Notes: generated from the letters alone by a model not told the origin. A DNA stretch of 54,741 nucleotides from Armatimonadota bacterium (GCA_012512265.1 JAAZEM010000036.1:1-54741); one strand, 5' to 3'; shown: positions 18,075-26,369, counted from the first letter of the stretch. Numbers and translations are program-made.

Positions 18075-19250
18075 GTGAGGAGCGACTACTACGACGAGCT
18101 GATCCGGCGCAACGACATCCTGGCCGTCGCGCAGGAGCTAGGCCTCGCCGTGCGCGGTACCAAATGCCGCTGTCTCCGGCCCGAGGCGCATGCCCACGGC
18201 GACCGGAGCCCGTCGCTCTCCTTCAACCGCCGCCGCAACACCTTCCACTGCTGGGTTTGCCCCGACGTCGGCGGCAGCGTCATCGACCTGGTGATGCTGG
18301 CCCGCGGAGTCTCGCGCGAGGAGGCTGTGGCCTATCTGGCCGCGCGCGTGGGCATGCCCCCACCGGGGCCGAGGGAGGGGGGGCGCCGCGTGCCTGGCGC
18401 TGCCCCGCGCCGCTTCCCCACGCCGGCTCCGCGGCCGAGAACCGTCCCGGAAGGCGTGGCCGGGAGGCGGGACGCCGGGGTCCGGCTGATCCGCGAAGAC
18501 CCGGTTGAGTACACGTTGGTGCCTCCCGACCGGCCGCCTCCCGCGCCCGAGCCACAGCTTGAGCCGGAGCAAATCGCCCGCATCTACTCCCGCTTCCTCT
18601 TCTGGTGCGACCGGATCGGCGAAAACAACTACCTCACCCGGCGGCGCGGCATCTCACGGGAGACGGCCGACCGCATGGGCATCGTCTGGGTCCACGACGC
18701 CGTGAGCATCGAGAAGCGCCTGCGCGATGATTACGCGGAGGAGGAGTTGCGGGCGAGCGGGCTTTTCAACGAGAGGGGGCTCATCTTCCGCCGCCATTCC
18801 ATCGTTTTCCCCTTCTACCATCAGGGGAAGGCGTGCTTTCTCCAGGGTCGGCGGGTCGATGGGCGCGAGCCAAAGTATCTGAGCGTGCGCCGGCCCATCT
18901 GTTGCCTCTACAATCACGATATCCTCGCAACCCTCTCGCCCAGCGACGCCGTCGTGCTGAGCGAGGGCGTGATCGATACCCTCACTTGGCTGGAGTATGG
19001 CGTTCCGGCCGTCGGAATCCTGGGCGTGGGCTGCTTCAAGGCGGAGTGGATCGCCGAATTCAAAGACCGGCGCGTGCTCATCTGCCTCGACAACGACGAG
19101 CCGGGCCAGCGCGCTGCGCGCGACCTGCGCCAGCGTTTCGTCGCGGCCGGGCAGCAGGCGTTCCTCGTCACCCTCCCCGAAGGGGTGAAGGATATCAACG
19201 AGCTCTTCCTGGAATACCCGCGCCTGGATGGGAGAGCGATCATCCAGTAG
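18075..19250 (+). CDS. Compact DnaG-like protein: CHC2-type zinc finger plus Toprim
   Basis: 391 residues from a GTG at 18075 with AGAGG before it. Residues 1-90 resemble the primase zinc-binding domain: RNDILAVAQELGL, a variant finger CRCLRPEAHAHGDRSPS, then FHCWVCPDVGGSVIDLVM. The His41-to-Cys59 spacing equals that of DnaG, but the first Cys is separated from the His by seven residues instead of two. A Pro-rich linker (about 95-170) follows. The Toprim part has VVLSEGVIDTL (Glu297) and LICLDNDEPG (Asp339, Asp341). At 391 residues it is shorter than DnaG (about 600) and has no helicase-binding C-terminus. It could be an accessory primase or a primase-like repair protein. No phage or plasmid genes surround it. 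Confidence 0.82.
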   Translation: MRSDYYDELIRRNDILAVAQELGLAVRGTKCRCLRPEAHAHGDRSPSLSFNRRRNTFHCWVCPDVGGSVIDLVMLARGVSREEAVAYLAARVGMPPPGPREGGRRVPGAAPRRFPTPAPRPRTVPEGVAGRRDAGVRLIREDPVEYTLVPPDRPPPAPEPQLEPEQIARIYSRFLFWCDRIGENNYLTRRRGISRETADRMGIVWVHDAVSIEKRLRDDYAEEELRASGLFNERGLIFRRHSIVFPFYHQGKACFLQGRRVDGREPKYLSVRRPICCLYNHDILATLSPSDAVVLSEGVIDTLTWLEYGVPAVGILGVGCFKAEWIAEFKDRRVLICLDNDEPGQRAARDLRQRFVAAGQQAFLVTLPEGVKDINELFLEYPRLDGRAIIQ

Positions 19251-19279
19251 CCGCGCTTTGTGGACGCTCCTCCCAAGAA

Positions 19280-20452
19280 TCAGGACTCTTCGGACGGTGG
19301 CTCTTCCTCGGGCAAGGAGACGGCCTCCCAAAAGCGCGTACCAGAGTAGGGTACGCGGCGCAGGTCCGGAATGGGGAGGGGCACGCCTCCCATCTCCGCC
19401 GAGCGGTTGGCGATGATGCCCGGCAGGCAGAACTCAATGGCGCGATAGACATCGATGGGCGCGGGGCGGCCCTCCAGGAGAGCGCGAGTAAAGTGGCGAG
19501 CGAGTTGGAAATCGGTGCCGCCGTGGCCGGTGCTCGCATCGGTGCCGCGCGCCGCGGCGCCGATCGGCACGCGCTCCCATCCCTGGGACTCCTGCCGGTC
19601 GCGGTCGAAGCGCCGGCAATAGCCCTCGTAGCTGAACCACTCGGCGCTTCCCTCGGTGCCAAAGAGGCGGTAGCGGTGCTCTGACGGGCGCCGCGTGTTC
19701 AAGGTGATGAGGATCTTGATCAGCGTGCCTTTCGCCGTCTCGAAGAGGGCGATCTGCCCGTCGGAGCGCAAGGGGCAATCCTGCGAGCGCCAGGGCGCGC
19801 TCCGGCAGGTGACGGAGACGCAACGGTCATCCAGGACCTCCAGCAAGGGGCCAAGATCATGCGTGAGGTATTGGATCGGGGGCTGATCCGCGCGCCAGAT
19901 CGGACGGCAGTCGGTGCGGCCCAGAGCGCGCGCCCGTGAGGGGGAAATGCGGGTACCGTCTGGCGCGGAGAGCGTCTCCGGGAGGTAGTGCAGGTATTCC
20001 GCCTCGGCGAGCGAGATGGGGCCCAGCCGGTCATCCACCACCCACTTGCGCCAGTAGCGGAGGAAATCGAGGAAGCAGGAGTTCTCGCCCAGCATGTAAA
20101 CCCGGCCAGTGCGCTCGACGGTATCGCGCAGGCGGATGAGCTCCTCGAAGGTGTCGGCTCCGGGGACCTCCGAGAGGACGTGGCAGCCGGCCTCTAGCGC
20201 CTGACAGGCGTGCTCCACCTGGCGCTTGCCGTTACTGGCGATGACGACGGCATCCGGGCGCATCGCCAACAGCTCCTCGAACTCGGCGACCACTTTGCCG
20301 CCCGCGGGCTTTAGCAGCGCCTCGGCCGGCTCGCGGTACAGGGGGAGACGGTCCGCCGCGCCGATGACGACAGCCTCTTCGATTGCCAGGAAGTTGCGCA
20401 GGTGGGCCATGCCGCGGCGTAGCCCCAGGATACCGACCTTCAGCTTCTCCAT
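19280..20452 (-). CDS. Gfo/Idh/MocA-family oxidoreductase
   Basis: 390 residues; ATG at 20452 after GAGGGAGAGAAGCG. N-terminal Rossmann fold: LKVGILGLRRGMAHLRNF (a variant of the usual GxGxxG), IGAADRLP, PDAVVIASNGKRQVEHACQA and the EKP-like site changed to SEVPGAD. The C-terminal alpha/beta domain shows YLTHDLGPLLEVLDD and GTEGSAEWFSYEG. Such enzymes oxidise or reduce sugars, inositols or related compounds with NAD(P); the Lys of EKP is not visible, so activity or chemistry may differ. Convergent with the primase-like gene (29-base gap) and followed by no partner gene. Confidence 0.85.
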   Translation of the reverse strand: MEKLKVGILGLRRGMAHLRNFLAIEEAVVIGAADRLPLYREPAEALLKPAGGKVVAEFEELLAMRPDAVVIASNGKRQVEHACQALEAGCHVLSEVPGADTFEELIRLRDTVERTGRVYMLGENSCFLDFLRYWRKWVVDDRLGPISLAEAEYLHYLPETLSAPDGTRISPSRARALGRTDCRPIWRADQPPIQYLTHDLGPLLEVLDDRCVSVTCRSAPWRSQDCPLRSDGQIALFETAKGTLIKILITLNTRRPSEHRYRLFGTEGSAEWFSYEGYCRRFDRDRQESQGWERVPIGAAARGTDASTGHGGTDFQLARHFTRALLEGRPAPIDVYRAIEFCLPGIIANRSAEMGGVPLPIPDLRRVPYSGTRFWEAVSLPEEEPPSEES

Positions 20453-20604
20453 CGCTTCTCTCCCTCAGGATGCCTCTTCGCGACACGCGGGCTTGTCCCC
20501 TTCCCGGCATCGATACCATCGGTGCCACGGAAGAAAGTGAATGCCTGGTCCTAGAATCTTTACATTAAAAGAGAATCCTGACGCGATTTCCTCCTCGACC
20601 GTGC

Positions 20605-20633
20605 TTGACGCCCTCCACCGCGTATGCTACAAT
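20605..20633 (+). promoter_or_regulatory. Strong promoter for the 142-residue membrane protein
   Basis: TTGACG at 20605-20610, 17 bases, TACAAT at 20628-20633, with TATGC immediately upstream of the -10. Predicted start near 20640, 24 bases before the ATG at 20664. Confidence 0.8.
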
Positions 20634-20663
20634 GGCGCACACAACAGGCGAGAGGGGACCGCG

Positions 20664-21092
20664 ATGCCCTTGATCATGCGCTGGCTCCATATCGGTGCGG
20701 CGATCACCAGCGTGGGCGGACTCTTTCTTCTGGTGAGCGTGATTCTCCCATCACTACGCGCAGCGGATCCGGAGCAGGCCACGCTCCTGCTACGGGGTGC
20801 GCTCCGCCGGCTTTGGCCTGCCCTCTGGATCTTGGGGGCGGCGCTACTCCTCTCCGGGTTCTACGCCGCCGCGCTCGTGCGGCCTTCGATGACTCCGACC
20901 TACCACCTCGTGCTGGGGATCAAGCTGCTCCTCAGTCTCGCGTTTCTTGGCACGGCGCTCGTTGCCATTCGCCCGGCTTCGGATGCCCCGGAGCGGCTGG
21001 CGCGACGCCTCGATTGGGCTCGGCTGGCGCTGATCTTCGGCGTGGCCGCCGTTCTTCTCTCGAGCTACCTGTGGCACCTGCGCGTGGGGTAG
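20664..21092 (+). CDS. Small four-helix integral membrane protein
   Basis: 142 residues. The open frame begins at 20541, but that start precedes the promoter; the ATG at 20664 follows AGAGGGG and opens MPLIMRWLHIGAA. Four membrane helices are visible: about 5-26 (LHIGAAITSVGGLFLLVSVI), 47-68 (LWPALWILGAALLLSGFYAA), 78-99 (LVLGIKLLLSLAFLGTALVA) and 117-138 (LALIFGVAAVLLSSYLWHL). The H-I-x-x-A start and late histidine recall CopD/HemJ-type small membrane proteins, but similarity is too thin to assign. Monocistronic, with a strong promoter. Confidence 0.75.
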   Translation: MPLIMRWLHIGAAITSVGGLFLLVSVILPSLRAADPEQATLLLRGALRRLWPALWILGAALLLSGFYAAALVRPSMTPTYHLVLGIKLLLSLAFLGTALVAIRPASDAPERLARRLDWARLALIFGVAAVLLSSYLWHLRVG

Positions 21093-21194
21093 GGGCGCGC
21101 CCGTTTCGCGCGCCGCAACTTTCCGACGGCAATGGTGTCAAAGTATAGTGGAAAGCAGGCGCCCTGGGGGCAACCGTGACCGGAGCATGCCTGC

Positions 21195-21223
21195 TTGACA
21201 CGCACCTGCCTGTGTGCTATACT
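21195..21223 (+). promoter_or_regulatory. Near-consensus promoter for the SLH porin gene
   Basis: TTGACA at 21195-21200, exactly 17 bases, TATACT at 21218-21223, with TGTGC directly before the -10. This is the best promoter in the window and fits a very highly expressed envelope protein. The start would be near 21230, leaving a leader of about 370 bases. Confidence 0.88.
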
Positions 21224-21599
21224 CAGAAGCACTACCTGGCGTTCGTTCCCTGCCCGGTTGCAGGGTAGGGCCTGGGGGCAGGCCTCCAGGCGGTCGGCGC
21301 ACCCGCATACGTTGACTTGAACGCTGACCGGGACCGCTGTAAAGCGCCGCAATCAGGAGGTGCCGCCAGCGTGCGGGCCTCGTGCGGAACGGGAGCGGTT
21401 GCGCTTCCGATGTTCCTCGCGCGGCCTGATACGATGGTGCAGTACTCCCGAGGTGGCAGGCCAGAAAAGGCCCGGATGGCAAGGAAACGCGGCAACTCTC
21501 ATCCGGAGTCCCCTTCTGGCAAGCCCGATCGGGGAGCCTGTAGGAACCACGCCCTTGCGGCGTGGACAGCGACAGTTGCAACTGCAAGGAGGATGAAGG
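21224..21599 (+). promoter_or_regulatory. Long structured 5' leader of the SLH porin mRNA
   Basis: About 370 untranslated bases. Elements seen: hairpin CCCTGC / GCAGGG (21248-21265); hairpin GGCCTG-GGGG-CAGGCC (21269-21284); a junction-like fold with P1 ACTCC (21444-21448) / GGAGT (21505-21509) enclosing GGCC / GGCC (21459-21472, loop AGAAAA) and GGATG (21474-21478) / CATCC (21500-21504) with a purine-rich 21-base loop; palindrome CCCGATCGGG (21524-21533); hairpin CCACG / CGTGG; and palindrome CAGTTGCAACTG (21573-21584), one base before AAGGAGG. It matches no riboswitch class I know. It may control translation or stabilise the mRNA of an abundant protein. The folds are drawn by eye, without energy calculation. 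No coding frame here is convincing. Confidence 0.5.
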
Positions 21600-23900
21600 A
21601 TGATGAAGAAGCTTGCGATTTTGGGAATCGCAGCGACCGTCATGGCGACCACGGTCTCCTTGCCCAGAGCGCATGCCCAGGCTGAGGCGTTCAACCCGCA
21701 AGGCGTGTTGAAGCCCGAGCCCTTCGCGGACGTGCCGCCCGATCACTGGGCGCACAGCGCGGTGGAGCAGCTGAGGCAGGCAGGTCTGACGGAGGGTTAC
21801 CCCGACAGAACCTTCAAGGGCAAGCGGCCGATGACTCGCTATGAGTTCGCACGCTTTGTGCAGCTCCTGCTGCAGGGCCTGCAGCCGCGGTTCGCCGTGC
21901 TCGAGGAGCAGATGCGGGAGTTGAGGAGCCGTGAAGTGCCTCCCGCCGGCGTCACTCAGCAGCAGCTCAATGACGCCCTCGCGGAGCTGCGCTCGCAGGT
22001 GCTCACCCGCGAGCAGGTCCAGCAGATCGTTCGCGATATGCTGGCACAGCAGCCGCAGCAGCCCGCCGGGATCACCCCGGAGCAGCTCCAGACGCTCCAG
22101 CGCCTGGTTGAAGAGTTCCGCGATCAGCTCGCTCGCCTCGGCGTCGATGTCGATGCCGTGAAGAAGGAGCTGGCCGACCTGCGTGGGCGCGTCGAGACGA
22201 TCGAGGCCCAGCTGGCGCGCATGCCGAAGATCACGGGTGATCTGAACCTGATCGGCAAGGGCTCTTGGAAGAGCGACCAGGTCCTCCAGGCCGGCGTCTT
22301 CCGCCCGGTCTTCGATCACGACGGCCGCCCGCTGAACGACACCGACAACGTTCTCGAGCCGGTGCTGCCCTACTATGACCTGGACCTGGGCATTACCGCC
22401 ATGCCGACCTCGAACGTGCGCGTTGCCGCGATCCTCAACGTCGGCAACTACGTCTCGAGCTATCGGGACCCGGTCTTCCACCTGTATGACCGCGCGGGCA
22501 CCGATGTGGTCACCCCGGTCCACGCCTACATGACCGTGCCCTTCAACTTCCTGGGCGCGAATGAGATCACCGTTGGTCGCCAGCCGACCCAACTGACGTC
22601 CTACACCTTCAAGGCGATCGACCCGGACACCTATACGTTCATCCCCCGCGAGGATAGCGGCGACGTGATCTTCTGGGGCGTGAACACCACCTGGCGCATG
22701 GGCTCGGCCAAGCTGCGCGCCTTCGCCGGTGTGAATCCTGTTGACGGCCGCCTCGAGCCGCTGAACGTCTACCCCGCCGGCCTCTTCGGCACCGGCACGC
22801 CCGGCGTCTTCGGCGCGTTCACCACGGCTGGCTCGGTGCCCATCGTGGACATCGGCAACTTCGCGGGTGCTCGCCTCTCCTTCGGCGAGCCTGAGACCGG
22901 CGTTCCCGCCGATCTGCTCGCTCGCGAGGTCTCGGTTGCGCCTGCGTCGCTGCGCACCGCTGCTACCGAGCGCCCCGCGCCCGCGGCAGAGCCTGGCCCT
23001 GGCGTGGACTACGGCTATAGCTACGGCCCGATCCGCAACGCCATCTTCGGCATCAACTGGCTGATGGCCGGTGGTGACTACCGCGCGACTCCGCTCGTCG
23101 TGGACGGCACGCCCGTGACCGAGGATGCGCGCGCTCAGGTCGTGAGCGCCGACGCCCGCTTCAAGCTGGGCCGCCTCCTGTTCAACGGCGAGTTCGCCTT
23201 CGGCGAGTCGCAGACGGGCCGCCTCCCGCGCCCCCGCTCGCTGGATGACACCGCCATCGACCTGCGCGCCCAGTACAACATCGGGCTCGGCTTCGGTGAC
23301 CTGGGCATCGGTGGTGGCTGGCGCCGCATCGAGCTCGGCTACAACGTGCCCGGCTACTGGGGCTACCTGGGCAGCTGGAAGAACCCGCGCGGTATCGAGG
23401 GCTGGATGGCTCAGGCTGAGCTGCCGCTCCGCCGCAACGTGGCCTCCTTCCTGCGCAACATCACCCTGCGCGGTAGCGCAGAGTGGTACGAGGGCACCCA
23501 GAACGTGCCGACGGCCGGCGCTCCTGCCGGACTCGACCCCTCGGAGGAGAACCTGCGCATCGACCGCTATCAGGCGGGAATCGCGTTCAACCTCACCGAC
23601 CGCAACCCGGTCACGGTGGGCTTCGAGCAGGTCTTCCGCAACTACGTGGCCGCGAACGTGAACGACGCGCCGCTCGCCCTGCCCACCATGGGCGTGGGTG
23701 GCAGCCCGTTGGTAGGTACCCGCATCAAGAATACGGAGACCTACATCAACTTCGGCATCGGCCACAACTTCACGGAGGATATCAACCTCGCTCTGGTTTA
23801 CCAGCTGGTGGACTTCGGCAAGTATGATGTCGACGTCTCCAACCAGCCGGCGAACTACCGCGGTTATGTCGCCAGCGCTCAGGTGGGTGTCCGCTTCTAA
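21600..23900 (+). CDS. SLH-domain outer-membrane porin (OmpM-like)
   Basis: 766 residues; start ATG-ATG at 21600 with AAGGAGG 7 bases before. Residues 1-27 are a signal peptide (LAILGIAATVMATTVSLPRA, cleavage near AHA-Q). Residues 42-91 form one SLH domain (FADVPPDHWAHSAVEQL, EGYPDRTF, PMTRYEFA). Residues about 95-215 are a Gln/Glu-rich coiled coil (LTREQVQQIVRDMLAQQ, LQTLQRLVEEFRDQLA). From about 218 to the end lies a porin-type beta-barrel, with many strands and a terminal Phe (VASAQVGVRF). In OmpM-type proteins the SLH domain binds secondary polymers on peptidoglycan while the barrel sits in the outer membrane, tethering it. A near-consensus promoter, long leader and strong terminator suggest it is among the most abundant proteins. 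An lptD-like gene follows 209 bases downstream. Confidence 0.92.
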   Translation: MMKKLAILGIAATVMATTVSLPRAHAQAEAFNPQGVLKPEPFADVPPDHWAHSAVEQLRQAGLTEGYPDRTFKGKRPMTRYEFARFVQLLLQGLQPRFAVLEEQMRELRSREVPPAGVTQQQLNDALAELRSQVLTREQVQQIVRDMLAQQPQQPAGITPEQLQTLQRLVEEFRDQLARLGVDVDAVKKELADLRGRVETIEAQLARMPKITGDLNLIGKGSWKSDQVLQAGVFRPVFDHDGRPLNDTDNVLEPVLPYYDLDLGITAMPTSNVRVAAILNVGNYVSSYRDPVFHLYDRAGTDVVTPVHAYMTVPFNFLGANEITVGRQPTQLTSYTFKAIDPDTYTFIPREDSGDVIFWGVNTTWRMGSAKLRAFAGVNPVDGRLEPLNVYPAGLFGTGTPGVFGAFTTAGSVPIVDIGNFAGARLSFGEPETGVPADLLAREVSVAPASLRTAATERPAPAAEPGPGVDYGYSYGPIRNAIFGINWLMAGGDYRATPLVVDGTPVTEDARAQVVSADARFKLGRLLFNGEFAFGESQTGRLPRPRSLDDTAIDLRAQYNIGLGFGDLGIGGGWRRIELGYNVPGYWGYLGSWKNPRGIEGWMAQAELPLRRNVASFLRNITLRGSAEWYEGTQNVPTAGAPAGLDPSEENLRIDRYQAGIAFNLTDRNPVTVGFEQVFRNYVAANVNDAPLALPTMGVGGSPLVGTRIKNTETYINFGIGHNFTEDINLALVYQLVDFGKYDVDVSNQPANYRGYVASAQVGVRF

Positions 23901-23920
23901 GCGAGCACCTTCCACGCAAA

Positions 23921-23966
23921 GCGGCCCCCGGGCAGGCCTCTTCGGCCCCCGGGGGCCGCTCTTTTG
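23921..23966 (+). terminator. Strong intrinsic terminator of the SLH porin gene
   Basis: Perfect 12-bp stem GCGGCCCCCGGG (23921-23932) / CCCGGGGGCCGC (23948-23959) followed by TCTTTTGT. It separates the porin transcript from the lptD-like gene. Confidence 0.88.
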
Positions 23967-24108
23967 TGTCTCTCCTGAACTTATCTCGCCAGGGCGCGTC
24001 CCTAAATTGATACAGGCTGTTTTGCCCGTCCGCGAAGTGCGGCTCGCCCGGCGATCCCGTTCCGGCGGCGACCCGCGCGCTGTTTGCCTCCGAGGTCAAT
24101 AACAAGGC

Positions 24109-25659
24109 ATGACTCGTTTGCACAGGAAGCTGCGCTCTCTTTGGCTTGGCATCACCGGGCGGATCATGCTCACCGTCTGCCTGCTCCTCGCGCCCTATGT
24201 CGGCGCACACGGCGCGGATGGCGACCGCGTCCATGCGCACATTCCCGGGCTGGTGCCCGTGGCCGTGGAGGCGAGTCGGATCACCCGGGCCCCTTCCGGA
24301 AAGATCCACGCTACCGGTGGCGTGGTGATCTCGCGCGGTGATGACACCCTGCATGCCAGCGAAGCCACCTACGATCCCGCCACGGATGAGATCGAGGCGG
24401 TTGGCGATGTCCGCCTCTTCCAGCCGGGCCGCCGGCTTACGAGCGAGCGCCTGCGCTATGGTGCCCGGACCGGCGAGATCCTGGGCATCGATATTCGTGC
24501 CGCGCTTGCATCCAAGGCGCCTCGGGTAGAGTACCACTTCCAGGGCGAATCGCTCTCTGGCTCTCCCGAGGAATACCATCTCCATGGCGGCCTCTTCACC
24601 ACGTGCGAACAGCACCCCCCGCACTTCGGGCTGCGCGCCCGAGAGATCACCTACATCCCGGGCGACCGGGTCCGCGCGCGTCGGGTCTCGCTTCTCTTCC
24701 TTGGCACGCCGGTCATCACCCTGCCCAGCTACACCCTGGATCTCACTGACGACCGGGATAAGCCTGGCCTCTTTCCGCAGCTCGTCCTCGGCGCCACCGA
24801 TGGCATCGGGGTGCGCGGCGATCTCCGCCTCCCCATGCCGGACCGCGGCGGCCTCCATGCCTATGCGATCCTCTCCGCCCGGCACACTCTCCGCGGTGGC
24901 CTCGGGATCTACGCAGGCGAGTCGATCCCCCTGGGGATTCGCGCCGGCTTCAAGGAAGCCGCGCCGACCCGCTTCGCCAGTGGCCTCACAGTCTCCGTCC
25001 TCCCGGCCATCACGTTCCACCTGCCGGAGCTCTCCTCGCCCTCGCCGGCGCTCCAACTGGGAATGGCCCGGTATCAGCCCACCTTCGACACGCTCGCTAA
25101 CGATGTCACCGGGGGCGGCTGGAGTGGGGACAAGCGATATCGTCTGCTATTCGCCGGAAGCGCGGGGCGGTACACCGAGCATCCTACGGACGTTTCCGAT
25201 AACCGCCTGAACCTGACGGGCGCCTTTGAAGTCCGCCCCTTCCAGGCCTTCGAAAAGATCGAACTGGGCGCGGCGCTCCGGGGCCGGCTCGCCTACTATG
25301 GCGGGGGCTCGCACTATGGCGTCGTCTCTCCCGAGATCAATGCGCAGTGGAGCCCCTCGAAGCGGCACTTGCTGCGCGCCGAGTTCCGACATCAGATCGC
25401 CCGTGGCTCCACGCCGTTCCTCTTCGACCGAATCGACGCCGAGCGGAATCTCAACCTGACCTGGCGCACCCGCTCGGCTATGGACGCCATCGAGCTCGCG
25501 GCGGATATCGACCTCGACAACAGGAGTCTCTACAACTGGAGCGTGGGCTACTCGCGCCGCGTGGACTGCCTCCAACCTGGCTTGACGCTCCATCGGCGCG
25601 GTGAGGATTGGGGGATCGGCGTCACACTGGAGATCCCAGGCCTCACCGGAGGATTCTGA
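24109..25659 (+). CDS. lptD: LptD/OstA-like outer-membrane LPS-assembly protein
   Basis: 516 residues, shorter than proteobacterial LptD (about 750-800). A signal or anchor helix lies at about 17-36 (IMLTVCLLLAPYVGAHGA). Residues 50-130 resemble the OstA/LptA jellyroll (IHATGGVVISRGDDTLHASE, RLTSERLRYGARTGEI). Residues 160-212 match the LptD linker region: GGLFTTCEQHPPHFGLRARE, then RARRVSLLFLGTPVITLPSY. The remainder is barrel-like and ends in Phe (GLTGGF). LptD inserts lipopolysaccharide into the outer leaflet with LptE; here the barrel seems small, and only one of the usual disulfide Cys is obvious (TTCE). No other lpt gene is in view. Its position next to an SLH porin recalls the outer-membrane gene cluster of diderm Firmicutes. 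Confidence 0.78.
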   Translation: MTRLHRKLRSLWLGITGRIMLTVCLLLAPYVGAHGADGDRVHAHIPGLVPVAVEASRITRAPSGKIHATGGVVISRGDDTLHASEATYDPATDEIEAVGDVRLFQPGRRLTSERLRYGARTGEILGIDIRAALASKAPRVEYHFQGESLSGSPEEYHLHGGLFTTCEQHPPHFGLRAREITYIPGDRVRARRVSLLFLGTPVITLPSYTLDLTDDRDKPGLFPQLVLGATDGIGVRGDLRLPMPDRGGLHAYAILSARHTLRGGLGIYAGESIPLGIRAGFKEAAPTRFASGLTVSVLPAITFHLPELSSPSPALQLGMARYQPTFDTLANDVTGGGWSGDKRYRLLFAGSAGRYTEHPTDVSDNRLNLTGAFEVRPFQAFEKIELGAALRGRLAYYGGGSHYGVVSPEINAQWSPSKRHLLRAEFRHQIARGSTPFLFDRIDAERNLNLTWRTRSAMDAIELAADIDLDNRSLYNWSVGYSRRVDCLQPGLTLHRRGEDWGIGVTLEIPGLTGGF

Positions 25660-25757
25660 TCGGCCGGGCGAACCGCCTGACTGGCCGGGATCGAGGGGAT
25701 GGGCATCCCCGACACCCACGCGCGGGGCAGGAGCGGTTTCGAAAAGCGTGGCAAGCC

Positions 25758-25778
25758 AGCGGCGCAGCACGCGCCGCT
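25758..25778. terminator. Bidirectional hairpin between lptD-like and HTH genes
   Basis: Perfect 8-bp stem AGCGGCGC / GCGCCGCT with a 5-base loop between convergent genes; it overlaps the HTH gene's stop codon. Confidence 0.5.
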
Positions 25779-26250
25779 AATGGCCGGGAGCGGGTGATGT
25801 GCGGCTCTCGCGCTCTTCACGCCGACGGCGCATTCGCCGGCGCGGCATCAGGTGAGCGAGTAGCCAGTCGGTGAAAAGATCCGCCGCCTCCAATTTGCCG
25901 ATCCCCTCGGCGCGGTTGCGTCCGACAAGCGCGAGAAGTTGCACCTGGTGCTGCCCGCGGAGATCGCCCTGGGCCTCATACTCGTGGAAGATCTCATCCA
26001 GATGCAAGATGCTCGCGCGTGCCGCCTCGGGAGTGCGGAAGCGAAGCACGCCCGCGAGCCGGCGCGCATACGGGTTCTGCGGGCCGGTGTGCGTGTAGAG
26101 GTCAAAATACTCGGGCGTTCGACCGCTCTCGATCAGCGTGTTAGCCACGTACGTCGGGGACGTCTTCAGGCGCGACGCGATCTCCTCGACGGAGAGCCCC
26201 TGGTCGTGCAGCTCGACCGCCTGCTCCTTCTTCGTCACCCGGGTCGCCAT
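25777..26250 (-). CDS. Small helix-turn-helix protein of unknown role
   Basis: 157 residues; ATG at 26250 after GGGAAGGGAG. Residues 5-43 look like a resolvase/sigma-type HTH (KKEQAVELHDQGLSVEEIAS, RLKTSPTYVANTLIESGR). The middle (about 60-130) is predicted helical, with no family recognised (TPEAARASILHLDEIFHEYE, EAADLFTDWLLAHL). The C-terminus is very basic (MPRRRMRRRREERESR). A DNA-binding regulator or nucleoid-associated protein is plausible; targets are unknown. It is convergent with the lptD-like gene and 148 bases from the FAD oxidoreductase gene upstream on the same strand. Confidence 0.7.
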   Translation of the reverse strand: MATRVTKKEQAVELHDQGLSVEEIASRLKTSPTYVANTLIESGRTPEYFDLYTHTGPQNPYARRLAGVLRFRTPEAARASILHLDEIFHEYEAQGDLRGQHQVQLLALVGRNRAEGIGKLEAADLFTDWLLAHLMPRRRMRRRREERESRTSPAPGH

Positions 26251-26345
26251 GGGATTCTCCCTTCCCTGGCGATCCTATCCGGACCGACCCGCCCCGAAAC
26301 CGGTGGGGCACGGCCGGGCGGTCCGATTCGGGCACGTACACGCGG

Positions 26346-26369
26346 CCGGCCGCCCAGTCGGGCGGCCGG
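26346..26369 (-). terminator. Hairpin downstream of the FAD oxidoreductase gene
   Basis: Perfect 10-bp stem CCGGCCGCCC / GGGCGGCCGG with tetraloop AGTC. It lies about 30 bases past the stop at 26399, with no T-run. Confidence 0.5.

Noticed and set aside
18075-19250. Primase-like gene as evidence of a prophage or plasmid insertion
   Set aside because: No integrase, capsid, replication or att-like sequence is near, and codon use and operon position match its chromosomal neighbours.
21312-21343. A second promoter (TTGACT ... TGTAAA) inside the SLH porin leader
   Set aside because: Spacing would be 20 bases, or 15 with the alternative TTGAAC box, and the -10 is weak compared with the near-perfect promoter at 21195-21223.
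21444-21509. c-di-GMP-I riboswitch in the SLH porin leader
   Set aside because: The fold looks superficially similar, but the conserved GGGCAAACC and GACGCAAAGCC blocks are absent.
21138-23915. A 925-codon open frame antisense to the SLH porin gene
   Set aside because: It covers the porin gene almost exactly in reverse. The porin has a signal peptide, SLH domain and matching promoter and terminator; the antisense product is Arg/His/Val-rich with no family signature. Stop-free antisense frames are expected in GC-rich coding DNA.
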